64,000 nt of DNA from Oscillatoria sp. FACHB-1407 (GTDB taxonomy: Bacteria > Cyanobacteriota > Cyanobacteriia > Elainellales > Elainellaceae), in the NCBI RefSeq assembly GCF_014697545.1, contig NZ_JACJSA010000002.1, forward strand, positions 248,001 to 312,000, given 5' to 3'. Positions 45,841 through 55,606 of the stretch are shown here, piece by piece (the first letter of the stretch is position 1; each line of letters opens with the position of its first letter). The notes beneath the pieces were generated by a model. The model was not told the DNA's origin. It made no database searches and worked only from the letters and a program-made list of their open reading frames with translations. Made by a program: the position numbers and the translations under genes.

Positions 45841-46365
45841 CTATTCCCCTGGTTGATGATTTGTTAAAAAATTTGCTAAAACAACCCAGCCGCTCACAAC
45901 TAGAACCGCACTCACGACAAGAAACCCCACATCCCAGGCAACCTGATTTACACCCGGTTTGACATGATGGATGGCTAAAAGATGGTGATCAATCAACCCT
46001 TCAATCAGGTTGAATGATCCGGCACCAATTAACCCTGCACCGATCAAGGGCTGTGCTGATCTTGGTGCGCTCTCTTGCCGCAATGCTCGCCAAAGCAACG
46101 TCAACCCAATCACAGCAAGGACAGAGGTGCCCATGTGAAACACGCCATCCCAAAATGTGTTGATCTCCAAATTGGTTAAATCTGTAGCAGGTCGAATCGT
46201 TGTCACCATGTGATGCCATTGCAAGATTTGGTGAATGACGATGCCATCAAAAAAACCTGCGATCGCCATTCCTAAAACAACTCCTGCTGCTACCAGGAGT
46301 GCAATGTTGGAGCGTACAGCGGCTGTTTCGGAATCTGTTGTAGAGTCAATAGTCTTGAATGCCAT
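45841..46365 (-). CDS. DUF2243 membrane protein
   Basis: 174 residues, four hydrophobic helices. The signature GFFDGIVIHQILQWHHM, with clustered His, and FNLIEGLIDHHLLAIHHVKP are typical of DUF2243. The His clusters inside or beside the membrane suggest metal or heme binding; the function is not known. First gene of the operon with the SDR. Confidence 0.88.
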   Translation of the reverse strand: MAFKTIDSTTDSETAAVRSNIALLVAAGVVLGMAIAGFFDGIVIHQILQWHHMVTTIRPATDLTNLEINTFWDGVFHMGTSVLAVIGLTLLWRALRQESAPRSAQPLIGAGLIGAGSFNLIEGLIDHHLLAIHHVKPGVNQVAWDVGFLVVSAVLVVSGWVVLANFLTNHQPGE

Positions 46366-47130
46366 GGCTTGATTGAGCGGGTAACCGCGCTATCCTTGTG
46401 TTGCTGCGATGCTTTACAAAGGTTTATATTTCCTAGTTCAATCAACTTACGGCTTAAAGTAATCTGTCGAAAGGCGTTACTTTAGCAGTAGAGCGTGGAA
46501 CGTCAGAGAACAGAGAATAAAGACAGAGGATATTGCTGATTCAATAGATGAATTTCACGGGCGTTTTGTGAAAGGCTCGTACAACTGTAACTAGTTTTTG
46601 AGAATCACATCTGCTTTCAGCAACGCTCGATACAGACCTGACTGCCTGATAAATCTTTGATGCTGGGTGATTGAAGTCGCAGCAATAGGAGCAAAACTCA
46701 CCGACGCAGGTTCCAAAGAACTTTGATGCACCGCGTCCGCGCAGGTGAACTTCGATCGGTGAAATAAACGTTAGCGATTAATTAACGATCGCGTTTGATA
46801 ACACTTCATGAATGAAACTTAGCCAAGATTTGGTAAATCTCGACACAATCGATCGTTACTAGCGTGATGTATTGAACATCTCTGAAACTAATACTCTGTA
46901 AGTCATTCTTCAATTTCTATTAGTTAATAGATTAATCGTTGTACGCATTAACTTAAATTGCCTCTTCATCAGATGGAGATGTTTTGAGTGCAATAGTTTA
47001 ACTCCGGGTAGAGACAGGAGTTCATCTTCCTCGATAGAACATGAAGTATAAGGAGCATTACAACTTGTTTATTCGTAAACGAATGAATGTAATCCACTAC
47101 AACGTTATTCAACTCTAGAAGGAGTTTTGT
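46366..47130. other. Long intergenic region between divergent operons
   Basis: 765 bases with no ORF, tRNA or repeat that I recognise. Part of it is the leader of the gene at 47131, which has AGAAGGAG before its start. The length and position suggest promoters and perhaps a small RNA, not identified. Confidence 0.4.
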
Positions 47131-47385
47131 ATGTCTGGACAAATGTGTTGGCTTCCTAAATTAGGAACAGATGGTGAAAAGATTTTACATCTACGTCTCC
47201 AATCTCATGACCGTTGGATGCCTTATACTGCCCTACCAGCTTTTTCAGTTCCTGATTATAAAATTCGGGGTGGTTCAAAAGGTTGGGCAACCTATCAAAA
47301 ATTGATGCAAGCTGGTTGGGTTTTAGTTCCTACAGCCCAGGCTTACACTCTATCTGCGCCACAACCATCTCTACTTGCCAGTTAA
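47131..47385 (+). CDS. Small hypothetical protein
   Basis: 84 residues behind a strong AGAAGGAG ribosome site. Soluble; Trp-rich (MCWLPKLG, DRWMPY, GSKGWATYQKLMQAGWVLV). No known domain. First gene of the plus-strand stress-like cluster. Confidence 0.65.
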   Translation: MSGQMCWLPKLGTDGEKILHLRLQSHDRWMPYTALPAFSVPDYKIRGGSKGWATYQKLMQAGWVLVPTAQAYTLSAPQPSLLAS

Positions 47386-47414
47386 TTATCTGTTTTGAAC
47401 ATCAGCCTTTTTAC

Positions 47415-47431
47415 TTTGAAATCATTTCAAA
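47415..47431. promoter_or_regulatory. Palindromic site before the small membrane protein
   Basis: TTTGAAATCATTTCAAA, a perfect 17-base palindrome around a central C, 14 bases upstream of ATG 47446. Operator or small hairpin over the ribosome site region. Confidence 0.45.
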
Positions 47432-47445
47432 AGACGGATTAAGTC

Positions 47446-47706
47446 ATGCATAACAACCATCAACCCTTGAAAGACGCCAATTATCTTATCGCTTTTCGCA
47501 GCAGTGTCTGGTGCATCGGATTTGCAGTTGGTATTTTTAGTGTTGTGAGTCAAGGAATTGTGTCGATCGCAGATGGCTATCTCTCTACAATCGACCTGAC
47601 TCATCTTGTAATCGCTAGTTTGGTTTTCACAGCTTGGGTCTGCTTAAAACCACACTCATTAGTGGTTGTACGAGCTATAGCTCACAACTCAAATCCAACA
47701 ATCTAG
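47446..47706 (+). CDS. Small two-helix membrane protein
   Basis: 86 residues. Hydrophobic helices at about residues 22-42 (VWCIGFAVGIFSVVSQGIVS) and 52-68 (LVIASLVFTAWVCL). No known domain. Between the small soluble gene and the DJ-1/ferritin fusion. Confidence 0.6.
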   Translation: MHNNHQPLKDANYLIAFRSSVWCIGFAVGIFSVVSQGIVSIADGYLSTIDLTHLVIASLVFTAWVCLKPHSLVVVRAIAHNSNPTI

Positions 47707-47879
47707 AAATCTCTTGTCACTCAAACGTTGTAGTTAACGTTGTAGTTCAGGAGGGTTGTCAACACCCTCCCAACAGCATAGAGGGTGATCTGCCTCCAGA
47801 CCGAAGAGGGTTGCGATCGCCAGACATAAGCTGATCCTGAGAGCATCACATGAGTCGATCGCCTTACAGGAGAAGCCCG

Positions 47880-48980
47880 ATGACAGAAAACGGTCAGACT
47901 CGTAAAAAGCGAGTTGCGATTTTAATTGAACAAAAAGTTGAAGATGCGGAGTTTCAAATTCCCTACAATGCACTCCGCAAAGCTGGAGCCGAAGTCATCG
48001 TACTAGGTTCTCGTGTCAACGAAGAATACAAAGGCAAACAAGGAAAGCTGTCAATTAAAGCAGACGGCACAACTACAGAATCTCGTGCAGAAGATTTTGA
48101 TGCTGTCATTATTCCCGGTGGATTTGCCCCAGACAAAATGCGTACCAACATGAAAACGGTACGGTTTGTTCAAGATGCTATGGCTAAAGACATTTGGGTA
48201 GCCGCGATCTGCCACGGTCCTCAAGTCTTAATTGAGGGTGATCTGCTTAAAGGCAAAGAAGCGACCGGATTTCGGTCAATTCGTAAAGACTTGCAAAACG
48301 CAGGGGTTGAGTTTGTTGATCAACCATTGGTTGTGGATGGCAATCTGATTACCTCGCGCCGACCTGGCGATCTGCCCATTTTCACAACAGCTATTTTGCA
48401 GGTGTTGGACTTGACAGTACCCGATACGACGCTACCTGATGTAAGCGATACAAATGCAGGTTGGTGGAAGTTGGGTGAAGAATGGGGCGGCTCAACCAAA
48501 AGTGAAATTGTGGATGCGATCAATATCGCGATTGGGGGCGAACGCTATGCCTATGAAGCGTTTGAAACCTATTCTGGCAAAGCTTCTGACCCTGAAGTCA
48601 AATCCATCCTGGAAGGAGTACGTGACTTCAAAGCCAAGCATATTCAATGGCTTGAGAATCGACTGGATGTGTTAGGTGAAAAGCCATCTCTAAGAGCAGA
48701 TGTCAGTGGTGCTTATGCGGATCTAAAGACCTGGTTACAGTCCATCAATAGTGATGTTGAAGTTTTGAAACGAGCATTAGGCGAGCTACAAACGGGTGTC
48801 GTTGATGTTTACAACTTGCGCAATAAGCTAACTGACCCAACAACAGTTGAGCTGTTTGATCAAATGGATGTAGACATTGCAAAACATGAGCAATGGGTCG
48901 CTGATCTGTATCAAGCGCGCCTGATCGAAAGTTCTATGCAACCGCCTCATCCCACTACAGGTGCCGCTGTCACCGCTTAA
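47880..48980 (+). CDS. DJ-1/PfpI-type protein fused to a ferritin-like helical domain
   Basis: 366 residues from ATG 47880, seven bases after CAGGAGA; an ATG at 47850 is in frame. Residues 1-175 are a PfpI/YhbO-type DJ-1 domain: VAILIEQKVEDAEFQIPYNA and the nucleophile elbow VAAICHGPQVL, with Cys. Residues 215-345 form a helical bundle (EIVDAINIAIGGERYAYEAF, KHIQWLENRLDVLG, DIAKHEQWVADLYQA) with Glu and His spaced as in ferritin-like proteins. Known DJ-1 relatives repair glyoxal damage. The second domain could handle iron or peroxide. Probably a stress-protection protein. Confidence 0.82.
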   Translation: MTENGQTRKKRVAILIEQKVEDAEFQIPYNALRKAGAEVIVLGSRVNEEYKGKQGKLSIKADGTTTESRAEDFDAVIIPGGFAPDKMRTNMKTVRFVQDAMAKDIWVAAICHGPQVLIEGDLLKGKEATGFRSIRKDLQNAGVEFVDQPLVVDGNLITSRRPGDLPIFTTAILQVLDLTVPDTTLPDVSDTNAGWWKLGEEWGGSTKSEIVDAINIAIGGERYAYEAFETYSGKASDPEVKSILEGVRDFKAKHIQWLENRLDVLGEKPSLRADVSGAYADLKTWLQSINSDVEVLKRALGELQTGVVDVYNLRNKLTDPTTVELFDQMDVDIAKHEQWVADLYQARLIESSMQPPHPTTGAAVTA

Positions 48981-49004
48981 GTCAACCCTTTAAGGAACCA
49001 AACC

Positions 49005-49775
49005 ATGGAAGAAATTGTGAATCAAGGACAACAAGAATTTTCTCAGTCTATTCCGCCAGGAGGTCAACCTGGATCTGGTCAAGAAGCCGCTTTGAGTGAT
49101 CAGGAAAAGTGGGCTTCGATTGTTGGTGGTGGCGCGATGGTGCTGATGGGATTGCAACAGCGATCGCTCCGGGGTGTGTTAATGGCGATCGCAGGAGGCA
49201 GCATGATTTATCACGGAGCAACGAGCGACAAAAGTATCACTGACAAAGTGGGTGAAGCCGCAGGCAAAGTTGGTGAGGCAGCAGGGCTTAACAAATCCAT
49301 TCGAGTCGAGAAAACGGTCACTATTAACAAGTCGGCTGAGGAGTTGTATACCTTCTGGCACAATTTTGAGAACCTGCCCAACTTCATGAAGCACCTCAAG
49401 TCAGTGACAGTACTGGATGATCGGCGATCGCACTGGGTTGCTAACGCACCGATGGGACAGAGTGTCGAATGGGATGCAGAAACCATCACCGATGAACCCA
49501 ATCGTTTGATTGCCTGGGCATCGGTTGAGGGAGCAGACGTTGAAAACTCTGGATTTGTCCGCTTTCAACCCGCACCCGCCGATCGCGGTACTGAGGTCAA
49601 AGTGGTGATCGAATACGCTCCACCAGGAGGCGCGTTAACAGCAGCAGTAGCCAAGCTGTTTGGTGAAGAGCCAGAACAGCAATTGGGAGATGAACTCCGA
49701 CGCTTTAAGCAACTGATGGAAGCGGGAGAAATCGCCACCACGGAAGGGCAACCCTCCTGTCGGGCTAACAGCTAA
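49005..49775 (+). CDS. SRPBCC-family protein with N-terminal DUF2892-like membrane segment
   Basis: 256 residues. Residues 30-75 resemble a DUF2892/YgaP-type membrane region (GGGAMVLMGLQQRSLRGVLM, AIAGGSMIYHG). Residues 100-240 form a START-like SRPBCC domain (VEKTVTINKSAEELYTFWHN, ADRGTEVKVVIEYAPPGGAL). The family binds hydrophobic ligands. Next to a Zn alcohol dehydrogenase, which may indicate a shared lipid or aldehyde substrate; this is inference. Confidence 0.88.
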   Translation: MEEIVNQGQQEFSQSIPPGGQPGSGQEAALSDQEKWASIVGGGAMVLMGLQQRSLRGVLMAIAGGSMIYHGATSDKSITDKVGEAAGKVGEAAGLNKSIRVEKTVTINKSAEELYTFWHNFENLPNFMKHLKSVTVLDDRRSHWVANAPMGQSVEWDAETITDEPNRLIAWASVEGADVENSGFVRFQPAPADRGTEVKVVIEYAPPGGALTAAVAKLFGEEPEQQLGDELRRFKQLMEAGEIATTEGQPSCRANS

Positions 49776-49835
49776 TTCAAACCCCTCCGTTTACAAATCA
49801 ACCTCAAACGCAAAGTCACCTTTGAAGGATGAATC

Positions 49836-51005
49836 ATGAAAGCAGTATGTTGGCATGGTGCCAATGATGTCCGGGTTGAAACTGTACCCGATCCGACAAT
49901 TCTTAATCCCCGCGATGCCATCATCAAAATTACGTCTACAGCAATTTGTGGATCAGATCTACATATCTACGATGGCTTCATTCCTACCATGATGCCCGGA
50001 GATATTATTGGGCATGAGTTTATGGGAGAAGTGATCGAAGTCGGACGGGGTGTCACTTCTCTCAATGTGGGCGATCGCGTCGTAGTACCCTCCACCATTG
50101 GCTGTGGTCACTGCGCTCATTGTCTGCAAGATCAGTGGTCACTGTGCGATAACTCCAACCCCAAAGGGGGAATGGAGGAAAAGCTATTCGGTGCTGCTAC
50201 CTCTGCGATTTACGGCTACTCCCATCTGTTTGGCGGATATGCCGGGGCTCAGGCGGAATATGTTCGCGTTCCCTTTGCGGATGTGGGGGTTGTGAAGGTT
50301 CCCAAAGACATTCCCGATGAAAAGCTACTCTTTATCTCGGATGCCTTTCCAACGGGCTATATGGGCGCAGATATGTGCGACATTCAACCCGGTGACATCG
50401 TTGCGGTCTGGGGATGTGGTGCCGTTGGGCAGTTTGCCATTCGTAGTGCCTACATGATGGGAGCAGAAAAGGTGATCGCGATCGACCGCTTCCCAGAAAG
50501 GTTGCAACTGGCGAAAGAGAGAAGTGGGGCTGAGATCATCAACTACGAAGAAGTAGACGCAGGGGAAGCCCTCAAAGAAATGACAGGGGGACGCGGTCCC
50601 GATGCGTGTATTGATGCGGTGGGTCTGGAAGCCCATGCGGCAGGTGTCGCGGATCTGTACGACAAAGCGAAGCAAGCCGTACGTTTGGAACTCGATCGCC
50701 CTCATGTTTTACGACAAATGATGGTTGCCTGTCGCAAAGGCGGCACACTCTCCATCATGGGGGTTTATGGCGGATTTCTCGACAAAATGCCCTTTGGTGC
50801 AGCCTTTAACAAAGGATTGACCATGCGAATGGGGCAGATGCATGGGCAGAAATACATGAATCTGCTGCTTGAAAAAGTGTTGAACGACGAAATCGATTTA
50901 TCTGATGTGATCACTCATACCCTCCCCCTCGACCAGGCAAAACAGGGATATGAGATGTTCAAAAACAAACAAGATCAATGCATCAAAGTTGTTCTTAAGC
51001 CCTAG
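49836..51005 (+). CDS. Zinc-dependent alcohol dehydrogenase, copy 1
   Basis: 389 residues. Catalytic zinc ligands Cys 38 ([12 protein letters not shown]) and GHEFMGEV; structural zinc loop [16 protein letters not shown] with four Cys; Rossmann motif VWGCGAVGQ near 188. Resembles formaldehyde-dehydrogenase-like medium-chain enzymes. Closely similar to 51674. Ribosome site GAAGGATG. Likely detoxifies aldehydes or handles alcohols under stress. Confidence 0.92.
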   Translation: MKAVCWHGANDVRVETVPDPTILNPRDAIIKITSTAICGSDLHIYDGFIPTMMPGDIIGHEFMGEVIEVGRGVTSLNVGDRVVVPSTIGCGHCAHCLQDQWSLCDNSNPKGGMEEKLFGAATSAIYGYSHLFGGYAGAQAEYVRVPFADVGVVKVPKDIPDEKLLFISDAFPTGYMGADMCDIQPGDIVAVWGCGAVGQFAIRSAYMMGAEKVIAIDRFPERLQLAKERSGAEIINYEEVDAGEALKEMTGGRGPDACIDAVGLEAHAAGVADLYDKAKQAVRLELDRPHVLRQMMVACRKGGTLSIMGVYGGFLDKMPFGAAFNKGLTMRMGQMHGQKYMNLLLEKVLNDEIDLSDVITHTLPLDQAKQGYEMFKNKQDQCIKVVLKP

Positions 51006-51153
51006 CAAAGTCTCATCCTGATCCTCTCTCATACAGCCGTGTGCAAGTTGGTTCAATACACGGGGTGCCGTAAATCCTCCTTCAAAAAGGGGGACTTCTG
51101 AAGACATTCCATCACTTCAAAACCACATCTAAATATCATTCAGGAGGTTAACT

Positions 51154-51633
51154 ATGAATCGATTTATAGCATGGATCGAGAAAGCAAGTGAGAGACTAGC
51201 GATTTCTTTGATCACAATTATTTTTGTAGCGAGTGCTGTTGTTTTTGCGATCGCCCCCAGTGCAGCAGCACGTTCTCTTGCTCCTGAGACTGAGTCCTAT
51301 GCCTATAGCGGCAACACCGGAGAGTGGACAAGTTCTCCCTTACCCGCCGAAAAAACTCGTCAAGCGGCTCCGATGCCTGCTGAGAATACCCGCCAAACTC
51401 ACAATGCTCAAGACAACTTGAGACGGAACGTACGAGATGCAGCGGACAACGTGCAAGACGCCCTTGATCCAGATGCTGCTGGTTCTCGTACAAAAGGCTT
51501 TTTTAATCAGGTGAAAAATCGGGTTGATACCGCCGTAGAAAATACCAAAGATGCGTTTGGCGGTGCTGGCGATGACGTTCGCGACACGCTCAAAGATGCG
51601 AGTGAACCTGCTCGTTACCCTGCTCGCTACTAA
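51154..51633 (+). CDS. Exported amphipathic low-complexity protein
   Basis: 159 residues, ribosome site AGGAGG. Signal peptide or anchor at 15-40 (LAISLITIIFVASAVVFAIA, then PSAAA). The mature part is polar and helical with LEA/apolipoprotein-like repeats (NVQDALDPDA, VDTAVENTKDAFGGAGDDV). It ends with the doubled PARYPARY. LEA-like proteins stabilise membranes on drying; this match is by composition only. Sits between the two alcohol dehydrogenase paralogs. Confidence 0.7.
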   Translation: MNRFIAWIEKASERLAISLITIIFVASAVVFAIAPSAAARSLAPETESYAYSGNTGEWTSSPLPAEKTRQAAPMPAENTRQTHNAQDNLRRNVRDAADNVQDALDPDAAGSRTKGFFNQVKNRVDTAVENTKDAFGGAGDDVRDTLKDASEPARYPARY

Positions 51634-51673
51634 GTTTCTTCTTTAACCCTCATAACTACTGGAGAGTCATTTC

Positions 51674-52852
51674 ATGAAAGCGGTTTGCTGGCACGGTTCT
51701 GGTGATGTGCGTGTAGAAAACATACCCGACCCTAAAATTATCAATCCGCGTGATGCGATTATCAAAATCACTTCCACGGCAATTTGCGGGTCTGATCTGC
51801 ACATCTACGATGGCTACATCCCCACGATGCAGTCTGGAGATATTCTCGGTCACGAGTTTATGGGAGAGGTCGTCGAGGTTGGATCAAAGGTAACAAACGT
51901 CAGTATTGGCGATCGTGTTGTTGTTCCCTTCACCATCTCCTGCGGTAACTGCTTCTTCTGCAATCGCGATTTGTGGTCGTTATGCGACAACTCTAACCCC
52001 AACGCCTGGATGGCAGAAAAGCTGATGGGTCACTCTCCGGCAGGGTTGTTTGGCTACTCCCATCTGTTTGGAGGCTACGCCGGAGGACAAGCGCAGTATG
52101 CCCGCGTTCCCTTTGCCGATGTGGGTCTGTTTAAGATTCCAGAAGGTCTAACCGACGAGCAAGTTTTGTTTTTAACGGATATCTTTCCAACGGGTTACAT
52201 GGCCGCGGAAAACTGCAACATCAAACCGGGCGACATCGTTGCGGTGTGGGGTTGTGGTCCGGTTGGACAGTTTGCCATCAAGAGTGCTTTTCTACTCGGC
52301 GCAGAACGAGTGATCGCCTTCGATCGCTTCCCTGAACGTCTGGAGATGGCAAAGCAGGCAGGGGCAGAGGTGCTCAACTATGAGGAGGTAGATGTTGGGG
52401 AAGCCGTTAAGGAAATGACTGGGGGACGGGGTCCTGATGCCTGTATTGATGCGGTGGGTATGGAGGCTCACGGTACTGATGCGATGGCGATGTATGACAA
52501 AGTTAAGCAAGCCGTTCGCCTGGAAACCGATCGCCCCACGGCTCTGCGTCAGGTCATTGTGTCCTGTCGCAAGGGTGGCACCGTTTCACTGGCAGGAGTC
52601 TATGGTGGATTCCTCGACAAAGTTCCGATGGGAGCCGCTTTTAACAAGGGGTTGACCTTTAAGATGGGGCAAACCCACATCCACCGCTATTTGCAACCCT
52701 TGTTAGACCATATTCAAAACGGCAGGATTGATCCTACATTTGTCATCACCCATACGCTGCCCCTAGATGAGGCTCCGCATGGATACGACATTTTCAAGCA
52801 CAAGCGTGATAATTGCATCAAGGTTGTTCTAAAACCTCACGCGATCGCTTAA
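51674..52852 (+). CDS. Zinc-dependent alcohol dehydrogenase, copy 2
   Basis: 392 residues, paralog of the gene at 49836 over its whole length, with matching [17 protein letters not shown] and [12 protein letters not shown]. The structural zinc loop is [16 protein letters not shown]. The Rossmann motif is VWGCGPVGQ. Tandem duplication with a small gene kept between. Followed by a clear terminator. The differences in the loop suggest different substrates. Confidence 0.92.
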   Translation: MKAVCWHGSGDVRVENIPDPKIINPRDAIIKITSTAICGSDLHIYDGYIPTMQSGDILGHEFMGEVVEVGSKVTNVSIGDRVVVPFTISCGNCFFCNRDLWSLCDNSNPNAWMAEKLMGHSPAGLFGYSHLFGGYAGGQAQYARVPFADVGLFKIPEGLTDEQVLFLTDIFPTGYMAAENCNIKPGDIVAVWGCGPVGQFAIKSAFLLGAERVIAFDRFPERLEMAKQAGAEVLNYEEVDVGEAVKEMTGGRGPDACIDAVGMEAHGTDAMAMYDKVKQAVRLETDRPTALRQVIVSCRKGGTVSLAGVYGGFLDKVPMGAAFNKGLTFKMGQTHIHRYLQPLLDHIQNGRIDPTFVITHTLPLDEAPHGYDIFKHKRDNCIKVVLKPHAIA

Positions 52853-52871
52853 ATATCTCTCTAAAACTGCC

Positions 52872-52904
52872 AAATCCCCGGAGTCCATGAGATTCCGGGG
52901 ATTT
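52872..52904 (+). terminator. Terminator of the stress-like cluster
   Basis: AAATCCCCGGA, loop, TCCGGGGATTT: 11-base stem 19 bases after the stop codon of the second alcohol dehydrogenase. Confidence 0.78.
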
Positions 52905-52928
52905 AAAGCTTGTTCATGACCATCGTTA

Positions 52929-53048
52929 TTACAGTAAGCAAATTAATACTAGAAAGCCAAACAGCAACGACGTCATTTGGGCAAACATCGAGAGTTCAGA
53001 ATTGGCTGAAGTGATTGCAGTGGTTTGGGTCGTTTGAGAGGATTGCAT
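52929..53048 (-). CDS. Small single-helix membrane protein (39 residues)
   Basis: ATG 53048 has AAAGGAGC seven bases upstream, an excellent ribosome site. A Thr/Ser-rich head (MQSSQTTQTTAITSANSELS) is followed by a membrane helix (MTSLLFGFLVLICLL). A longer 61-residue form starts beyond the ribosome site and is rejected. Function unknown. Confidence 0.6.
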   Translation of the reverse strand: MQSSQTTQTTAITSANSELSMFAQMTSLLFGFLVLICLL

Positions 53049-53306
53049 AAGACGCTCCTTTTGAAGTGTGTAGCGTGAGGGTAGAGGGGTTGCTGACCGA
53101 GGCGATTGCTTCATGCCCTCATCCTCTACAGCAGACTACAGATACAGTTCCCGCATTTCCGGTTGAATTTGTAAGGGATAGTACTGAAAAGTTCAGTCTT
53201 TACTGACCGTTTACGGAAATGTGTTGGGATCGTTAAGAACTGAGCATTACAGCCATTTACACAGAACAGCCTGAATTCTCCCTTTGAGAATTATAGGTTT
53301 GATCAA

Positions 53307-53395
53307 AAAGCTGAAGCCAAAGGCAATGGCTCAAGTACTGATTCTGGGCGAGCTTTCCGACTCGCCTTCACCCCATCGAATGTGGCTACGGCTAT
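53307..53395 (+). repeat. GGCTACGGCTAT-family repeat, copy 1 (uninterrupted)
   Basis: About 89 bp: AAAGCTGAAGCCAAAGGCAA, then GCTTTCCGACTCGCC, ending CATCGAATGTGGCTACGGCT and AT. Matches 54811-54897 and, reversed and interrupted, 61657-61878. The rest of 53049-53526 shows no gene. Confidence 0.7.
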
Positions 53396-53526
53396 CTCTG
53401 TAAAAACAGCGAGACTCATTAAGAAAGAATGCAGGGTTTTCACATAAAAATTCCGATTTTGAGATCAACCCCTGTGAAGGTAACCCTGTATGAGTACGTT
53501 AACAGAGTGGCTTGCTTCAGGTTCAG

Positions 53527-54786
53527 GTGATTACAAGGCTCTTCAAAACCCGCGTTTTTGCTGCGTTGATGGTAGTTCTACTATGCATGGCTTTGATCCA
53601 GGCTATGTCATCACCCCGATCGGTACCGATCGCCAACCAGTCCACAGAGGTTCGGGGCGTATGGCTGACCAATGTGGGTAGTGGTGTGTTGTTTGCACCG
53701 TGGGGAGTTGAGCGAGCACTAAACCAGTTGGCACGACTTAACTTCAACACGGTTTATCCTGTCGTGTGGAACCGGGGACACACATTTTACCCAAGTGCAA
53801 CGGCTCAACGGATTATTGGGCGATCGCAAGACCCCTGGCTCAACACCTTGCGACTGGGCGGTGATGTGCTATCTACCATTGTGAAACAGGGTAATCGGCA
53901 GGGCTTACGAGTTATTCCCTGGTTTGAATATGGGTTTATGGCTCCAGCCCAATCCACGTTAGTGTATCGTCACCCGGAATGGCTGACCCAACGGCAAAAC
54001 GGGACAAAAACCCTGGAACTTCACGAGCATGAGCAAACCCTATTGACCCCAACCCAAAACCAACTCGACCAACAGCAGTTACGGCGAGAGATTTATAGTC
54101 GGTTAGTGGGCGATCGCGTCTGGCTCAATCCACTCCATCCAGAAGTGCAACAATTTCTCCTCGATCTCATTACCGAAGTGGTGACGCAATACGACATTGA
54201 TGGCATTCAACTGGATGATCATTTTGGGTTCCCCGTAGAGTTTGGTTATGACCCCTACACGGTTAATCTCTATCAGCAGGAACACAATGGGGCAAAGCCT
54301 CCCAACGATCCGCTCAATGCCGAATGGATGCAGTGGCGTGCAAATCGATTAACAGCGTTTATGGGGCGAATTTTTGAAACGGTGAAAGCTTTAGACCCCA
54401 ACTGTATCGTCAGTCTTTCGCCCAATCCACAAGCTTTTTCTTATCACGCTTACTTGCAGGATTGGCAAACCTGGGTGAACCGGGGGTGGGTCGAGGAGTT
54501 AGTGGTGCAAGTTTACCGCAATGATTTGAGCAGTTTTCAGGCAGTGTTAGCTCAACCCTCTATACGAGCCGCACAACAACGCATCCCAGTGGCGATCGCC
54601 ATCCTAACAGGGTCATGGCGACGACCAATCACTTTTCGACAAATCCGTCAGCAAGTGGAGGCTGTTCGCAAGGCTGATCTCAATGGAGTTTCTTTCTTTT
54701 ATTGGGAGACACTCTGGAGTTATCTCACTCCTGAATCCCCAAAAGAACGTCGGGCTAATTTTCAAACACTTTTTGCTAAGCCATAA
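53527..54786 (+). CDS. Family 10 glycosyl-hydrolase-like (GHL10/DUF187) exported protein
   Basis: 419 residues from GTG 53527; a TTG at 53512 is possible. Signal peptide or anchor at about residues 8-27 (VFAALMVVLLCMALIQAMSS). The GHL10 pattern is clear: EVRGVWLTNVGSGVLFAP, FNTVYPVVWNRGHTFYPS and DIDGIQLDDHFGFP with the catalytic-type Asp. Family members are predicted to act on cell wall or exopolysaccharide. No ATG exists before the signal peptide. Confidence 0.88.
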   Translation: MITRLFKTRVFAALMVVLLCMALIQAMSSPRSVPIANQSTEVRGVWLTNVGSGVLFAPWGVERALNQLARLNFNTVYPVVWNRGHTFYPSATAQRIIGRSQDPWLNTLRLGGDVLSTIVKQGNRQGLRVIPWFEYGFMAPAQSTLVYRHPEWLTQRQNGTKTLELHEHEQTLLTPTQNQLDQQQLRREIYSRLVGDRVWLNPLHPEVQQFLLDLITEVVTQYDIDGIQLDDHFGFPVEFGYDPYTVNLYQQEHNGAKPPNDPLNAEWMQWRANRLTAFMGRIFETVKALDPNCIVSLSPNPQAFSYHAYLQDWQTWVNRGWVEELVVQVYRNDLSSFQAVLAQPSIRAAQQRIPVAIAILTGSWRRPITFRQIRQQVEAVRKADLNGVSFFYWETLWSYLTPESPKERRANFQTLFAKP

Positions 54787-54810
54787 CCACTCTGATATAG
54801 CTTTGGTTAG

Positions 54811-54897
54811 AAAGCTTAAAACAAAGGTAATGACTCAAACTCTATGCTGGAAAAGCTTCCTGACTCGCCTCTGCTCATCAAATGGGGCTACGGCTAT
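54811..54897 (+). repeat. GGCTACGGCTAT-family repeat, copy 2 (uninterrupted)
   Basis: About 87 bp, AAAGCTTAAAACAAAGGTAA to GGGGCTACGGCTAT. Lies just after the glycosyl-hydrolase-like gene. Confidence 0.7.
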
Positions 54898-54982
54898 AGT
54901 TTGCGGTAAGGCTTCATGTAATGACTCGTTTCACATTCGTAATTAACTAGAATTGTTCGTTTAAAGATCTCAAATTGGTATT

Positions 54983-55606
54983 ATGGCACATCTCAAAGAG
55001 TTGACATCGCTGAATTCAGGAATTGGATTTTGGTTGCAATGGATGTGTGTAACCATTTGTGGTTTTTTACTCAGTTTGTATTGGATCGAAGTTGGGTTTC
55101 GTCCTGATATTCGATGGTTTCAGGGGGTAATGGGTGGGCTAATCATCGGTACTGCTCAGTGGTTGGTGTTGCGACAAAGACTTCCTCAAGCAGTCTGGTG
55201 GATTGCGGCGACAACACTCGCTTGGGGATTGATCGGTTACAGCAAGTTAGGTGCTCTGGGATGGGTAGTGCCTCAGGAAATGTATTCTGTGACGTTGCGA
55301 TCACTCTATGGTGGGCTAGATGGGCTAAAAGTCGGAGCAATCTTAGGAGCAATCCAATGGTTTGCACTGCGACGACATGTCTCAAATTCAGCCTGGTGGA
55401 TTGCGGTGAGTGCGATCGCCTGGGCACTTGGATTAGCCATAGGCTGGTCAAGTGGAGCCATTTTGCGGCTCAAGACGGGCATCTTTTTAGGAGAAGTTGG
55501 GGGATTGGGGCTAGGTTGGGGGGCGATCGCAGCCATCACAGGAATTTGTCTTATCCCTCTTCTGTCACTATACCCCCCTAAATCTCTCAAAACGGGGGGA
55601 CTTTGA
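54983..55606 (+). CDS. Membrane protein with two internal GxxxGxxQWLxLR repeats
   Basis: 207 residues, ATG start. Six or so hydrophobic helices. An internal duplication reads GGLIIGTAQWLVLRQRLPQA, VWWIAATTLAWGLIG and later GAILGAIQWFALRRHVSNSA, WWIAVSAIAWALG. Common in cyanobacteria; function unknown. The last residues (PPKSLKTGGL) are encoded by the start of the 160-bp dispersed repeat at 55573, so the native C-terminus has been replaced or extended. Confidence 0.75.
   Translation: MAHLKELTSLNSGIGFWLQWMCVTICGFLLSLYWIEVGFRPDIRWFQGVMGGLIIGTAQWLVLRQRLPQAVWWIAATTLAWGLIGYSKLGALGWVVPQEMYSVTLRSLYGGLDGLKVGAILGAIQWFALRRHVSNSAWWIAVSAIAWALGLAIGWSSGAILRLKTGIFLGEVGGLGLGWGAIAAITGICLIPLLSLYPPKSLKTGGL

Noticed and set aside
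46366-47130. Long spacer searched for tRNA, 6S-like or other RNA genes
   Set aside because: No cloverleaf, conserved T-loop or known RNA motif could be seen by eye.
53490-53681. 63-codon frame starting MSTLTEWLASGSG
   Set aside because: It overlaps the signal-peptide start of the glycosyl-hydrolase-like gene in another frame. The first residues look protein-like, but the rest does not.
55114-55581. 155-codon plus-strand frame inside the membrane protein gene
   Set aside because: Shadow of the real frame, which has clear membrane helices and an internal repeat.
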